64,000 nucleotides of DNA from Cyclobacteriaceae bacterium (GCA_020832305.1 JAFIEV010000080.1:86215-150214); one strand, 5' to 3'. Shown: positions 8,697-17,944, counted from the first letter of the stretch. The notes: generated by a model not told the origin, from the sequence alone. Made by a program: numbers and translations.

Positions 8697-8780
8697 AACC
8701 TCCATGAGAAAATGGTTCTCAAACATGGGAATGCCCCGAAAGCTTTCGGGGAATTGGAGGTTCCACCCCGAAAGACGGGG
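8697..8780. repeat. Palindromic intergenic element
   Basis: The stretch holds a perfect 18-bp palindrome CCCCGAAAGCTTTCGGGG (8734-8751), flanked by outer inverted arms ACCTCCA (8697-8703) and TGGAGGT (8756-8762), and a second hairpin CCCCG/CGGGG at 8766-8780. It lies between the MscS gene and the next small gene. It resembles a solitary REP-like element, though it could also act as a transcription attenuator. It shares the CCCGAAAGC...CGGG flavour of the repeats at 62-64 kb, without being identical. Confidence 0.6.
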
Positions 8781-8813
8781 CAGGTTCTGACCTTAAAAAA
8801 CAATTATAAACAG

Positions 8814-9206
8814 ATGAAGAAAAGTAAGAAACCTGTTCCCAGGGCAGAGATCATCAACTACGGATTGTATGAACACTGGGATCGCGACAGCAAAAAACTG
8901 CCGGGATTTCTGGACTTAACCGACCGCATTGAAGCCAGTATTGGCATTGAATTTGGAATGATCGTGAGAATACACCAGGCAAAAGGGAGATATATAGATT
9001 ACCGGATTGAACATCCTTTGTTTTATGATGCCGAGGGCAATCCTGAACCGCCATTTGAAGGAAGTTACCGGATCAATTCAAGTTATTTTGAATTTTTTAT
9101 TGGAGACACCATTTGGGAACCTGTAGAAGATAAAAGGGGCGCCTGGATATTGTCGGTTTTTATCGATGGTATATTAATTGCTGAAAAAACCCTGCATCTG
9201 TATTGA
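8814..9206 (+). CDS. Conserved small protein, possibly DUF3859
   Basis: I choose ATG 8814, giving 130 residues (MKKSKKPVPRAEIINYGLYE...); an upstream in-frame ATG at 8712 would translate through the palindromic repeat element. The protein appears soluble, with an AEIINYGLYEHWDRD start and a beta-rich body ending in SVFIDGILIAEKTLHLY. This pattern resembles the DUF3859 family, but I am not certain. No signal peptide or catalytic motif is evident. It is followed directly by a strong terminator hairpin. Confidence 0.7.
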   Translation: MKKSKKPVPRAEIINYGLYEHWDRDSKKLPGFLDLTDRIEASIGIEFGMIVRIHQAKGRYIDYRIEHPLFYDAEGNPEPPFEGSYRINSSYFEFFIGDTIWEPVEDKRGAWILSVFIDGILIAEKTLHLY

Positions 9207-9214
9207 GGGCAAAA

Positions 9215-9243
9215 AAAATTCCCGTTGTGAAAACGGGAATTTT
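9215..9243. terminator. Bidirectional intrinsic terminator
   Basis: A perfect 12-bp hairpin, AAAATTCCCGTT (9215-9226) with AACGGGAATTTT (9232-9243), is flanked by an A run on the left and T-rich sequence on the right. It sits between convergent genes and can terminate both the 8814-9206 transcript and rny on the minus strand. Confidence 0.85.
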
Positions 9244-9267
9244 AAAATATACAATCTGATTTTTTTT

Positions 9268-10833
9268 CTATTTGGCATAAGATACTGATCGCATTTCACG
9301 AATTACCGTGACTTTGATTTGCCCTGGATACTGCATTTCTTTTTCTATTTTCTGAGAAATGTCAAAAGAAATCTGGCTGGCGACACTGTCTGTAACCATG
9401 TCTGCATCTACCATTACCCTGAGTTCCCGACCGGCCTGAATGGCAAAGCACTTATTTACACCTTCGAAGCTAAGGGCCAATTCTTCCAATTCCCTGAGTC
9501 TTTGAATATAAGATTCCATGATTTCTCTTCTTGCCCCTGGCCTTGAACCTGAAATGGCATCGCAGGCTTGTACGATGGGCGATAGCAGGGTAGTCATTTC
9601 AATTTCGTCGTGGTGCGCTCCTATTGCATTACATACATCGGGATGCTCCTTGTACTTTTTAGCCAGTTCCATACCCAGAATGGCATGTGGCTGTTCGGGC
9701 TCTTCGTGCCAGACTTTTCCGATGTCGTGCAAGAGTCCGGCTCTTTTGGCATACTTGGCATTGATGCCGAGTTCTGATGCCATGGTTGCACATAAGTTGG
9801 CGACTTCTCTTGAATGTTGTAAAAGATTTTGGCCATATGATGACCTGAACCTCAGTCTACCTACCATTTTGATCAATTCAGGATGCAAGCCGTGAATACC
9901 CAGATCAATGGCAGTTCTTTCACCGATTTCAATTATTTCTTCTTCAATATTTTTGGTGGTTTTAGCTACCACCTCCTCGATTCTTGCCGGGTGTATTCTG
10001 CCATCTGCTACCAGTCTGTGCAATGAAAGTCGGGCAATCTCCCTACGCACAGGATCGAAGCCAGAAATGATGATGGCTTCGGGTGTATCGTCTACGATAA
10101 TTTCTATTCCGGTAGCATTTTCCAAAGCCCTGATATTACGACCTTCCCGCCCGATTACTTTTCCTTTTATGTCATCGCTTTCGATATTAAATACAGAAAC
10201 GCAGTTTTCGATGGCATTTTCTGTAGCGGTACGCTGGATGGTCTGTATTACAATTTTTTTGGCTTCTTTGGTGGCACTTAATTTGGCGTTTTCGACAATT
10301 TCCTTGATGGCCGAAGAAGCTTTTGATCTGGCTTCATCTTTAAGATTTTCGATCAGGTGGTCTCTGGCTTCATCGGCAGATAAATGAGCGATTTTTTCCA
10401 AAGCAGTTACTTGTTCCAAACGAATTTTTTCAAGTTCTGCTTTTCGTTTGTTTACAATTTCGAGCTGAGCGCTGAGGTTCTCTTTCATGCTGTCGAGCTC
10501 AGCTTCTTTCCTTTTGACCTGCTCCATCTGCTTCGACACATGAGATTCTTTTTGCTTTAGCTTGGTTTCGTTGCTGATGATCAGGTTTTTCTTGCGGTTG
10601 GAATCCTCTTCAAATTCAGCTTTAAGCTTGAGGAATTTTTCTTTAGCCTCAAAGATTTTTTCCTTTTTAATGGTTTCTGCTTTGATTTCCGCCTCTTTTA
10701 ATATGAGATCGGCTTGTTCTCTGGCTTTTTCTTCTTGTAATTTATGAGATCGGGCAAAAATAAACTTACCCATGGCTATACCCGAGGCAACGCCAATAAT
10801 GGCAGTAACGACGATTTGAATGATATCAGACAT
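9268..10833 (-). CDS. rny: Ribonuclease Y
   Basis: The 521-residue protein has one N-terminal membrane helix (residues 5-25), a long charged coiled coil (about 30-205), a KH RNA-binding domain with GREG loop ([12 protein letters not shown], 227-238), and an HD domain with HDIGK (369-373) and AHHDE (406-410). This is the full RNase Y architecture and usual length. RNase Y is a membrane-anchored endoribonuclease that starts mRNA decay. It lies downstream of zapA on the same strand (81-base gap), a common gene order in Bacteroidota. Confidence 0.97.
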   Translation of the reverse strand: MSDIIQIVVTAIIGVASGIAMGKFIFARSHKLQEEKAREQADLILKEAEIKAETIKKEKIFEAKEKFLKLKAEFEEDSNRKKNLIISNETKLKQKESHVSKQMEQVKRKEAELDSMKENLSAQLEIVNKRKAELEKIRLEQVTALEKIAHLSADEARDHLIENLKDEARSKASSAIKEIVENAKLSATKEAKKIVIQTIQRTATENAIENCVSVFNIESDDIKGKVIGREGRNIRALENATGIEIIVDDTPEAIIISGFDPVRREIARLSLHRLVADGRIHPARIEEVVAKTTKNIEEEIIEIGERTAIDLGIHGLHPELIKMVGRLRFRSSYGQNLLQHSREVANLCATMASELGINAKYAKRAGLLHDIGKVWHEEPEQPHAILGMELAKKYKEHPDVCNAIGAHHDEIEMTTLLSPIVQACDAISGSRPGARREIMESYIQRLRELEELALSFEGVNKCFAIQAGRELRVMVDADMVTDSVASQISFDISQKIEKEMQYPGQIKVTVIREMRSVSYAK

Positions 10834-10914
10834 ATACCTATGTGTTTAATGTTAATACCAACAGTAAAACACACATGGTCAGGAGGTAAACTAACGTGAA
10901 AAAAACGTTCCGAT

Positions 10915-11202
10915 CTATTTTAACTCAGCAGATATCAACTTATTGAGATAAATAATTTTTTCTGTAACAGAAGTCCCTGTATCTTCCTGGTCACTTTCAA
11001 CTTGTATTTTTTCAAATAAACTATCAAATGCAACCATGGCCAGTAAATCTTGCTTGTCATCAATGCCAAACTGATCTCTATAGAGTTTTATTTTTTCGTT
11101 GATCTTTTTGCCTGCCAGCCGTATTTTTTCCTCATCGTTTGCATCAACTTTCATTGGATACTCACGGTCGGCAATTTTTATTTTGATCGATAGCTCTTTC
11201 AT
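10915..11202 (-). CDS. zapA: Cell division protein ZapA
   Basis: The 95-residue protein has the ZapA layout: an N-terminal beta hairpin (LSIKIKIADREYPMKV), the DEEKIRLAGKKINEKI helix, and a C-terminal helix that includes LLAMVAFDSLFEKIQ. ZapA binds and bundles FtsZ filaments at the division site. It begins 21 bases after the coiled-coil protein gene and precedes rny, so the three genes are probably transcribed together. Confidence 0.88.
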   Translation of the reverse strand: MKELSIKIKIADREYPMKVDANDEEKIRLAGKKINEKIKLYRDQFGIDDKQDLLAMVAFDSLFEKIQVESDQEDTGTSVTEKIIYLNKLISAELK

Positions 11203-11223
11203 AAGGAAACTTTATTCCCGAAA

Positions 11224-11520
11224 TCAATGATTCAGGTAATGTATACACTTATCTATTTCCTTTATATATTCATTTAGTTTTTCTTTAACCTCAGAAACAT
11301 GTACGTCTCCTGCAGTAATACTATCTACAATAGTAGTAATATTTATTCTATTTTGAAAATCTGCTAATTGAGCATCCTTGTTGCGGATTACATTTTGCAA
11401 ATCTACATTTTCTTTTTTGAGCATTTCATTTTCTTTAACCAATACATGATGGTCGGTGAGCAACAGGCGTATTTTTCTTTCAAGTGCTTGTAATTCAGTA
11501 TATAGCCTGTCTTTCTTCAT
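11224..11520 (-). CDS. Small coiled-coil protein upstream of zapA
   Basis: ATG at 11520 gives a 98-residue protein (MKKDRLYTELQALERKIRLLL...). Residues about 1-60 form one continuous coiled coil with leucine heptads (HVLVKENEMLKKENVDLQ). The C-terminal third (VSEVKEKLNEYIKEIDKCIHYL) is a second helix. No catalytic motif is present. Its position directly before zapA suggests a division-related structural partner, comparable in size and coil content to ZapB, but homology to ZapB is not shown by the sequence. Confidence 0.75.
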   Translation of the reverse strand: MKKDRLYTELQALERKIRLLLTDHHVLVKENEMLKKENVDLQNVIRNKDAQLADFQNRINITTIVDSITAGDVHVSEVKEKLNEYIKEIDKCIHYLNH

Positions 11521-11533
11521 CGTTGGCAAAAGA

Positions 11534-11653
11534 AATTGTTAAACCCCTCTAAGGTATGGATACCCGATTCAGGAGTCACTATAAAAATTGTAATGTACTT
11601 CATGCCTTGCTTGTAAAATAACTGCCCTAAGTTATGGGTATGCCATTAACAAT
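11534..11653 (-). ncRNA. Candidate structured RNA or leader upstream of the zapA operon
   Basis: The gap between pheT and the coiled-coil gene can fold into a long hairpin. An outer stem pairs 11535-11542 (ATTGTTAA) with 11646-11653 (TTAACAAT). A second stem pairs 11557-11565 (TGGATACCC) with 11636-11645 (GGGTATGCCA, one bulge). An inner hairpin pairs 11618-11623 (ATAACT) with 11630-11635 (AGTTAT). On the minus strand a near-consensus -7 box TGGTTTTG (11661-11654) sits just upstream. It may be an independent RNA (6S-like in shape and zapA neighbourhood) or a 5' UTR structure. No family was confirmed. Confidence 0.35.
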
Positions 11654-11706
11654 CAAAACCATTTTACTGCCTTTTATTGCATTGCAAAAAAAAAGCAGGT
11701 CTTTGA

Positions 11707-14124
11707 TTATTTTCTGATGGTTGCGCCCAACTCGCGTTCAAAAGTTTGCATCAATTGATGCATGGTTTTGTCTATAGTTTTGTCTGTTAGGGTTTTATCT
11801 TCATCCTGTAAGGTGAAAGTAAGAGCGTAGGCTTTTTTGTCATAGCCTATATTCTCACCCTCGTAATAGTCAAAAACATTCACTTTTTGCAAAAGTCTGA
11901 ACTCTTTTTTACGGGTTATGTCCTTTATCTGTTCAAATGTGACACTTTTTTCAATTACCAGGGAGAGGTCTCTGTATACTTCGGGAAACCGTGAAATCTC
12001 TTTAAATGTAAAAGTTTTGCGGATGTCTTCCAGTAAGGCCTGAAAATCAACTTCTGCATAAAAAACCTCCTGTTCAATTTCCGCCAAACGGCAAACTTCT
12101 TTTCTAAGACGCCCTAATCTTACATATGTTTTACCGTTAATTCTAATTTCCAGACCGTATTGAAATACACCATCCTGAAAAGGTACACTTTCATAATCAT
12201 CTCCAACGAATTTATCTACAATTTTAAAAGCTGCGGTATAGATGTCGTGAAATTGTGTTTTTCGCTCGGGATTTATCCAGTTTGAAGGCTCGGTCAATCC
12301 TGTTAGCCAAATGGCCAGCATATCTTTTTCGCGGTAAACGCCTTTTCCTTTCATGGAATATACTCTTCCGAACTCAAAGAGCTTCAGGTCTTTTTGTTTG
12401 CGGTTAATATTATAAGCGACTACATCGAGGCCTGTAAAAACCAGACTTTGGCGCATTACACCCAATTCCTCACTGAGTTTATTGAGTATTTTAACGTCTG
12501 CTTCAGGTGAAAAGGAACCTATCTTTTCCGAGAATCCTTCTCTGGTGAGGGAGTTGGTGTATATTTCATAAAAGCCGTTGGCTGCCAGCAGTTCAGAAAA
12601 TCTCAATCTGGATTTATGTGCATCTTTTTCCGGGAAATTGGCCAGGTAATCACTCGCCAGACGGTCTGACAGCTCGATATTGTCATAGCCATAAATCCTC
12701 AGAATTTCTTCGATAAGGTCAGCTTCACGGGTAATGTCAACCCGGTAAGGTGGTACGACAGCGCTAAAACCTTCCTCGCTTTGTTTTTCAATTTTAATAT
12801 CAAGCCATTGCAAAATTTCCAGTATCTGGTTTCTTTCTATTTTTTTACCAATCAGACGGTCTATGTTTTTATACTTTGCCTGTATACGGTGATCAGCAAT
12901 CGGTTTGGGATAAATATCTGAAATTTCCGAACAAATTTCACCGCCTGCAATTTCTACAATTAACAAAGCGGCCCTTTTAAGCGCAAAGACTGTCATATTT
13001 GGGTCTGTTCCTCTTTCAAAACGAAAGGAGGCATCGGTTTTTAGACCGTGAAGCATTGAAGTTCTGCGTATATAATCGGCAGAAAAATAAGCGCTTTCAA
13101 GAAAAATGGAAGTAGTCGATTCGCTTACACCCGAGTGTATACCTCCGAATACGCCGGCAATGCACATCCCTTCCTCGGCATCACAGATCATTAGATCCTG
13201 CGCACTAAGTTTTCTTTCTTTTTCATCAAGGCTGGTAAATATTGTGTTTTGGGGCAGGGTTTTAACAATTACCTTATTGCCTTTGATTTTATCGGCATCA
13301 AACGCATGGAGCGGTTGTCCCAATTCGTGTAATACGTAATTGGTTATGTCTACTACATTGTTAATCGGGCTAAGACCGATGGCTTTGAGCCTGTTTTGAA
13401 GCCATGAAGGTGAATCTTTTACGCTTAATCCCCGTATGGTGAGTCCTGAATATCTTGGGCATGCTTCTGTATTTTCGACAGTTACTTCAACCGGCCGGTC
13501 AATCTTATCTGTTTTAAAAGCAGAGAGCGCCGGCATTGACAATTCTTTTTTATACAATGCCTTAAGGTCACGGGCCACGCCCATATGAGATGCCGCATCT
13601 GCCCGATTGGGTGTAAGACCTATTTCCAATATCAGGTCGGTGCTTAATTTCAAATAATCAGAAGCAGGCGTTCCGATGGGCAAATCGGTATCCAGTACCA
13701 ATATACCATCGTGGCTTTCGCCCAGCCCTAATTCGTCTTCTGCACAAATCATCCCTTCTGAAACTTCACCCCTGATTTTGGCTTTTTTTATGGTAAAGGG
13801 CTCATTGTTGGCTGGGTAGAGGGTAGTGCCGGTGGTTGCCACTAAGACTTTCTGGCCTTGTGCAACATTGGGGGCGCCGCAAACGATGGGCTTTAGTTCT
13901 CCATCACCGATATCAACCCGAGTAATACTCAGTTTATCGGCGTTGGGGTGTGGCTGGCAATCAACCACATGGCCTATAACCACGCCTTGCAGGTTGCCTT
14001 TTACCTGCTCGTATTCTTCAATTCCTTCAACTTCCAGACCTGAACGTGTCAACAGATTTCCGATTTCTTCGGCATTCTCGTGAAGATCTAAAAAATCTTT
14101 AAGCCAACTGAGCGATATTTTCAT
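11707..14124 (-). CDS. pheT: Phenylalanyl-tRNA synthetase beta subunit
   Basis: The 805-residue protein has the complete bacterial PheT domain order: N-terminal segment MKISLSWLKDFLDL, OB-fold tRNA-binding domain (about 40-150, GVVIGHVVDCQPHPNADKL), B3/B4 editing domain (about 210-380), B5 domain (about 400-475), the synthetase-like core, and the C-terminal FDX-ACB anticodon-binding domain (about 710-805, FPEVYRDLSLVIEKSVTFEQI). With PheS it charges tRNA-Phe. PheS is not next to it in this window, so the subunit genes are separated. Confidence 0.97.
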   Translation of the reverse strand: MKISLSWLKDFLDLHENAEEIGNLLTRSGLEVEGIEEYEQVKGNLQGVVIGHVVDCQPHPNADKLSITRVDIGDGELKPIVCGAPNVAQGQKVLVATTGTTLYPANNEPFTIKKAKIRGEVSEGMICAEDELGLGESHDGILVLDTDLPIGTPASDYLKLSTDLILEIGLTPNRADAASHMGVARDLKALYKKELSMPALSAFKTDKIDRPVEVTVENTEACPRYSGLTIRGLSVKDSPSWLQNRLKAIGLSPINNVVDITNYVLHELGQPLHAFDADKIKGNKVIVKTLPQNTIFTSLDEKERKLSAQDLMICDAEEGMCIAGVFGGIHSGVSESTTSIFLESAYFSADYIRRTSMLHGLKTDASFRFERGTDPNMTVFALKRAALLIVEIAGGEICSEISDIYPKPIADHRIQAKYKNIDRLIGKKIERNQILEILQWLDIKIEKQSEEGFSAVVPPYRVDITREADLIEEILRIYGYDNIELSDRLASDYLANFPEKDAHKSRLRFSELLAANGFYEIYTNSLTREGFSEKIGSFSPEADVKILNKLSEELGVMRQSLVFTGLDVVAYNINRKQKDLKLFEFGRVYSMKGKGVYREKDMLAIWLTGLTEPSNWINPERKTQFHDIYTAAFKIVDKFVGDDYESVPFQDGVFQYGLEIRINGKTYVRLGRLRKEVCRLAEIEQEVFYAEVDFQALLEDIRKTFTFKEISRFPEVYRDLSLVIEKSVTFEQIKDITRKKEFRLLQKVNVFDYYEGENIGYDKKAYALTFTLQDEDKTLTDKTIDKTMHQLMQTFERELGATIRK

Positions 14125-14196
14125 AGATATATTACCTGATAGATATAAAAAAGCAATTACTCACCACTACAGTGGAAAGTTTATAAATTCAAAGTC

Positions 14197-14204
14197 CAAA
14201 ATTA
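14197..14204 (-). promoter_or_regulatory. Possible -7 promoter element of pheT
   Basis: The minus strand reads TAATTTTG, an exact TAnnTTTG match, 72 bases upstream of the pheT start codon. No -33 TTG is seen at the expected spacing. Confidence 0.4.
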
Positions 14205-14230
14205 AAGTTTTTAACCTTTATGGCAGCTAT

Positions 14231-14860
14231 CTACACAGGAAAATCATATTTTTTTTCTCCGGCCTTTACTTTTACCGTGATCTTATTTTCTGCCGGAGGT
14301 AGCGGACAGACATACTCATGGTTATAGGCACAATATGGATTGTATGCTTTGTTAAAATCAATTTCAATTTTGTTGTTTGGCAATATGACCGGATGCACAT
14401 ACCTGCCTCCTCCGTATGTCTCAAATGCACTGGTTTCGTCGTAAAAAGGAATAAAAAGTTCATTGTCATCAGGTGACATAGATTGCAGTACCAGAAGTTT
14501 TTGTGTCTGGCCCCCTAAGGTAAAAACAGCATGTCCTTTTTTCTGGTACCGTCTTTTTTCATTGTTGTTGAGCCCCAGCTCTATATATTGGTTAACTTCT
14601 GCTTTTTCAAATGAAGCTTTTACACGATAATCAGAATCGATTTCAAAATACTCAAGCCCACTAAAGGCTTTTCTATGCACGGCATCCTTTATAGGAGACT
14701 CACCTCCGTTGCGCAAAAACACATTGTATTCTGTGCGATGTTTTTCTATTTCCTCAATATAATGTTCTTCGGAGGCTCCGGTAATACCCATTAAAGAGTA
14801 AATAACAATAATTACTATGGCGGCGCCAATCAGTAAAATTATGAAATTCTGATTTTTCAT
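14231..14860 (-). CDS. DUF1684 domain protein, membrane anchored
   Basis: The 209-residue protein begins with one hydrophobic segment (FIILLIGAAIVIIVIYSLMG), a signal anchor or signal peptide. The remainder shows the DUF1684 pattern: an N-terminal helix ending in EYNVFLRN, the FIPFYDETSAFETYGGGRYV strand, and the C-terminal DFNKAYNPYCAYNHEYVCPLPPAENK with paired cysteines. The function of the family is not established. It lies between pheT and radC on the same strand. Confidence 0.85.
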   Translation of the reverse strand: MKNQNFIILLIGAAIVIIVIYSLMGITGASEEHYIEEIEKHRTEYNVFLRNGGESPIKDAVHRKAFSGLEYFEIDSDYRVKASFEKAEVNQYIELGLNNNEKRRYQKKGHAVFTLGGQTQKLLVLQSMSPDDNELFIPFYDETSAFETYGGGRYVHPVILPNNKIEIDFNKAYNPYCAYNHEYVCPLPPAENKITVKVKAGEKKYDFPV

Positions 14861-14895
14861 CGTTCACGCTGTTTTTATCCCCAATATTCACAAAT

Positions 14896-15585
14896 TTACA
14901 GCAAACCTTCATCAGCAAAGCTCAGGTATTCATCATTGGTAAAAATAATATGATCGAGTACCTGGGTATCTAATAGATCCCCTCCCTGTTTAATTTTACG
15001 TGTAATGTCAAGGTCTTGTTTGCTGGGCTTGAGTTGGCCTGAAGGATGATTGTGAACCAATATAATGCCCGATGCCTGATTTTCAATGGCTTTTTTAAAA
15101 ATAATACGGGCATCTACAACGGTGCCTCCAATTCCTCCTATGCTTATAAGTTCTTTTTTAATGACCATGTTTGCCCTGTTTAGATATAAAGTCCAGAATT
15201 GCTCAACACTAAGGTCCATAAGATCGGGCTTGATGAATTGATAGGCATCTCTTGAACTTTTAATAAAAGTTTTGCCGGAGCCTGACTGGTCTTTTCTTCT
15301 TCTACCAAGTTCCAGTGCACTTACAATGGAAATGGCTTTGGCATCTCCTATACCTCTCATTTTAGTGAGATCCCGCACTGAAAACCTTGCAAGCTGGTTA
15401 AGATCATTGCCAGCTTCACTCAGTATCATTTTCGCAAGATCCACCGCACTGAGTTTTCGGGTACCTGATCCTATGAGTATGGCCAATAATTCGGCATCCG
15501 TCAGGGCTGATTTGCCTTTGAGGAGCAGCTTTTCCCTGGGCCTGTCTTCTTCAGCCCAGCTTTGAATTTTAATATAATTGTCCAT
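14896..15585 (-). CDS. radC: RadC/JAB-domain protein
   Basis: The 229-residue protein has the family's N-terminal helix-hairpin-helix region (LTKMRGIGDAKAISIVSALELGRR) and a C-terminal JAB/MPN metalloprotease-like domain with the metal motif VHNHPSG (about residues 178-184) and a following PSKQDLDIT. It was named for DNA repair, but that role has been disputed and the biochemical function of the family is uncertain. It has the normal family length. Confidence 0.92.
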   Translation of the reverse strand: MDNYIKIQSWAEEDRPREKLLLKGKSALTDAELLAILIGSGTRKLSAVDLAKMILSEAGNDLNQLARFSVRDLTKMRGIGDAKAISIVSALELGRRRKDQSGSGKTFIKSSRDAYQFIKPDLMDLSVEQFWTLYLNRANMVIKKELISIGGIGGTVVDARIIFKKAIENQASGIILVHNHPSGQLKPSKQDLDITRKIKQGGDLLDTQVLDHIIFTNDEYLSFADEGLL

Positions 15586-15662
15586 GCAGCTGATATTTTT
15601 TCAAAAAATATAGCGCATTGATAAGTTATAAGACAAATCTTTCTGATTAGAATATTTATAAT

Positions 15663-15696
15663 AAAAAAATCCCCTAACCAAAGGAGAGGGGATTTT
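15663..15696 (-). terminator. Intrinsic terminator of rpsT
   Basis: A 10-bp hairpin AAAATCCCCT (15666-15675) with AGGGGATTTT (15687-15696) is followed on the minus strand by a run of U (15669-15663 are A on the plus strand). It lies 27 bases after the rpsT stop codon. Confidence 0.85.
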
Positions 15697-15722
15697 GGGG
15701 AGATTTGTATTTTTTATGGTAA

Positions 15723-15974
15723 TTAAAGACTGTTTACCAATTTTTGCAATTTTGATTTTTTGTTGGCTGCATTATTTTTATGAATAATGTTTTTCTTAGC
15801 CAGTTTATCGAGCATACTTGCTACTGACTTGTACATTTCCTGAGCTTCTTCCTTGTCAGTTACCTGCTTCAAGCGTTTTACAAAGGTTCTGGTAGTCTTC
15901 AATTGGTAGCGATTTCTGAGTCTCTTCGCCTCGTTTGCTCTGATTCTTTTTAATGCTGACTTATGATTTGCCAT
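15723..15974 (-). CDS. rpsT: 30S ribosomal protein S20
   Basis: The 83-residue, strongly basic protein starts MANHKSALKRIRANEAKRLRN and has the S20 pattern throughout (NRYQLKTTRTFVKRL; MLDKLAKKNIIHKNNAANKKSKL). S20 binds 16S rRNA early in 30S assembly. It is a single-gene unit with its own promoter (16008-16038) and terminator (15663-15696). Confidence 0.97.
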   Translation of the reverse strand: MANHKSALKRIRANEAKRLRNRYQLKTTRTFVKRLKQVTDKEEAQEMYKSVASMLDKLAKKNIIHKNNAANKKSKLQKLVNSL

Positions 15975-16007
15975 GATTATTCTTTATTCTTCTTAAAATT
16001 GAGTCCG

Positions 16008-16038
16008 CAAAAGTAAACTTTGATATAGTGAAATGCAA
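16008..16038 (-). promoter_or_regulatory. rpsT promoter (Bacteroidota type)
   Basis: The minus strand has TTG (16038-16036) separated by 20 bases from TACTTTTG (16015-16008), matching the Bacteroidota housekeeping promoter TTG-N19-21-TAnnTTTG. It lies 33 bases upstream of the rpsT start codon and is the best promoter match in the window. Confidence 0.75.
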
Positions 16039-16187
16039 GTGACGCGCTAATTTTATTTACAATAATGCATAAAATAAGGACAAAGATATTTATAATATTA
16101 GTGCAAATTTGACTTAAGTCATTTTTTAAATAGCAGGATGTGTTTTTCTTTGACTTTTAAATCAGATACTTATAACCTTACAGGGGA

Positions 16188-17333
16188 ATGAAAATAGTAA
16201 TAGCGTCAAATGCATTTAAAGGCAGTCTGAGTGCAAAAGATGCATGTGAAGCCATAGAGAGGGGATTTAACGAAAGCCTTTTGATGCCGGAGACTGAAAG
16301 TTTTCCAATAGCAGATGGTGGTGATGGCACCTTGGATGTATGGAGTGAATATTTTAACGGCGAATTAATAAAAGTTGAAACTCAAGATGCTTTGGGCAGG
16401 CCAATGGTTGCTGAAATCGCTGAACTGCCCCAAAAAAAATTTCTCATAGAAATGGCTGAGGCATCAGGCATCAAGCATTTAAAAAAAGAAGAACTCGATG
16501 TAACCAGGGCCAGCAGTTTTGGTACAGGCCAGCTTATCAAAGCCGCACTTGAAAATGGCGCGGTGGAAATCATTCTGGGATTGGGTGGCTCGGCCACGGT
16601 GGATGCCGGTTTGGGTATGCTGCAGGCGCTTGGCGTAATATTATCAGATGCAGAAGGACAGCCCCTTGGAAATACAGCCAATCCTCTGATGCAGGTAACC
16701 GACCTTGATTTTGCATCGCTCGACAAAAGGTTTAAAAAGGTAAAATTTACTTTGCTTTGTGATGTAGATAATCCTTTGCTTGGCCCCAATGGGGCCGCCG
16801 CTGTATTTGCTCCGCAAAAAGGCGCATCAGCCACTATGGTTAAAAAACTTGAAGCTCGGTTTGAATCATTAAATCAGCTGCTAAAGGCCAGGATAGGTAA
16901 AGATTATGGTCATGCAGCACATGGCGGTGCAGCCGGTGGCATTTCCTACATTCTCATGGCTATGGGCAAAGCAGCAGTGGTTCAGGGTGTAGATTATCTG
17001 TTGCACCTTATTGGTTTCAGAAAATCACTGGAAGGAGCATCTTTTTTAATTACCGGTGAAGGCAGCCTCGACGGACAGACATTGGGGGGGAAAGGACCTT
17101 CAGGTGTAGCCAAACTAGCGGCTGATTGCGGTGTGCCCACCATAGCGCTGGCAGGAAAAATAGAGAATGAAGTAGCCTTAAATAAATTATTTGCTGCTGT
17201 TTTTCCCATAAGCAATGGAGCGGCAGATCTCAGGTTTCTTATGAAAAATACTTCTGCCGATCTTGAGCGTACTTCCCGGCAAATTGGAAATCTTTTGTAC
17301 GCTTCCAAAAGCAATTTTTGGGAAGCCGGTTGA
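16188..17333 (+). CDS. Glycerate kinase
   Basis: The 381-residue protein has the type I/II GckA-GlxK pattern: MKIVIASNAFKGSLSA at the N-terminus, PIADGGDGTLDV (about 43-54), IILGLGGSATVDAGLGML (about 130-147) and ITGEGSLDGQTLGGKGPSGVA (about 289-309). It phosphorylates glycerate with ATP, feeding 2- or 3-phosphoglycerate into glycolysis. It stands alone on the plus strand and converges with the thioredoxin-like gene, so no partner pathway is visible here. Confidence 0.93.
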   Translation: MKIVIASNAFKGSLSAKDACEAIERGFNESLLMPETESFPIADGGDGTLDVWSEYFNGELIKVETQDALGRPMVAEIAELPQKKFLIEMAEASGIKHLKKEELDVTRASSFGTGQLIKAALENGAVEIILGLGGSATVDAGLGMLQALGVILSDAEGQPLGNTANPLMQVTDLDFASLDKRFKKVKFTLLCDVDNPLLGPNGAAAVFAPQKGASATMVKKLEARFESLNQLLKARIGKDYGHAAHGGAAGGISYILMAMGKAAVVQGVDYLLHLIGFRKSLEGASFLITGEGSLDGQTLGGKGPSGVAKLAADCGVPTIALAGKIENEVALNKLFAAVFPISNGAADLRFLMKNTSADLERTSRQIGNLLYASKSNFWEAG

Positions 17334-17359
17334 TATGTTACCGGACCTTCGGTATGAAT

Positions 17360-17944
17360 TTATTGAAGGTCTTTGAGAAATTGTCTGAATTTTTTGGTGT
17401 TGTATTTAGCCATGCCTTCGCGACGGGCCACTATGTTTCCCTGAGGGCTTATAACAAAGGTTGTAGGTATGGCAGGGCTTTTGTAAACATCGGGTAATTT
17501 ACCTGTACTGCTATACACTGGAAAGGTATATTGCCTTTTCCTGGCAAATGCAAATGCCTTTTCCGGATCCTCATCCACCGAAAGCATGATAAACTCTACG
17601 GGAATATTATCAGTTTTGAGCCGGTCGTAAAGCGCCTGTATATCGGGCATCTCAGCAATACAGGGGGGGCACCAGGTAGCCCAGATATTCATAAATACTA
17701 CTTTGTTTTTAAAATCTTCCATATTTATAAATTCCCCATCAGTATTTTGCAAGATCATGGCATAAGATGCCGGAGTGGAGGATTCTGGTTGGGTATTAGG
17801 CTGTAATATTCCGGTAAACAATACTATGCGCTGTATGCTTCCAATTACTGTTGTATGCAGACCTGTAAAAAATAATAGGGCGAAAATGCCAATTATGGCT
17901 GACCATTCAATCAATTCACGCCTCAGGGTTTTTTTCTTTTTCAT
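17360..17944 (-). CDS. TlpA-like membrane-anchored thioredoxin
   Basis: The 194-residue protein has one N-terminal membrane segment (about 15-45) followed by a periplasmic thioredoxin fold. It carries the redox motif WCPPC (Cys92 and Cys95) and the cis-Pro region SPAIPTTFVISPQG (about 157-170). Such TlpA/ResA-like proteins reduce or exchange disulfides in the periplasm, often for cytochrome c or metalloprotein maturation. It is transcribed divergently from tex. Confidence 0.9.
   Translation of the reverse strand: MKKKKTLRRELIEWSAIIGIFALLFFTGLHTTVIGSIQRIVLFTGILQPNTQPESSTPASYAMILQNTDGEFINMEDFKNKVVFMNIWATWCPPCIAEMPDIQALYDRLKTDNIPVEFIMLSVDEDPEKAFAFARKRQYTFPVYSSTGKLPDVYKSPAIPTTFVISPQGNIVARREGMAKYNTKKFRQFLKDLQ

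Noticed and set aside
9518..10387. Long plus-strand open frames opposite rny
   Set aside because: They are Ser/Leu-rich antisense translations of a clear RNase Y gene.
17339..17354. Short hairpin TACCG/CGGTA between glycerate kinase and the thioredoxin-like gene
   Set aside because: Only five base pairs and no T run, so it is too weak to call a terminator.
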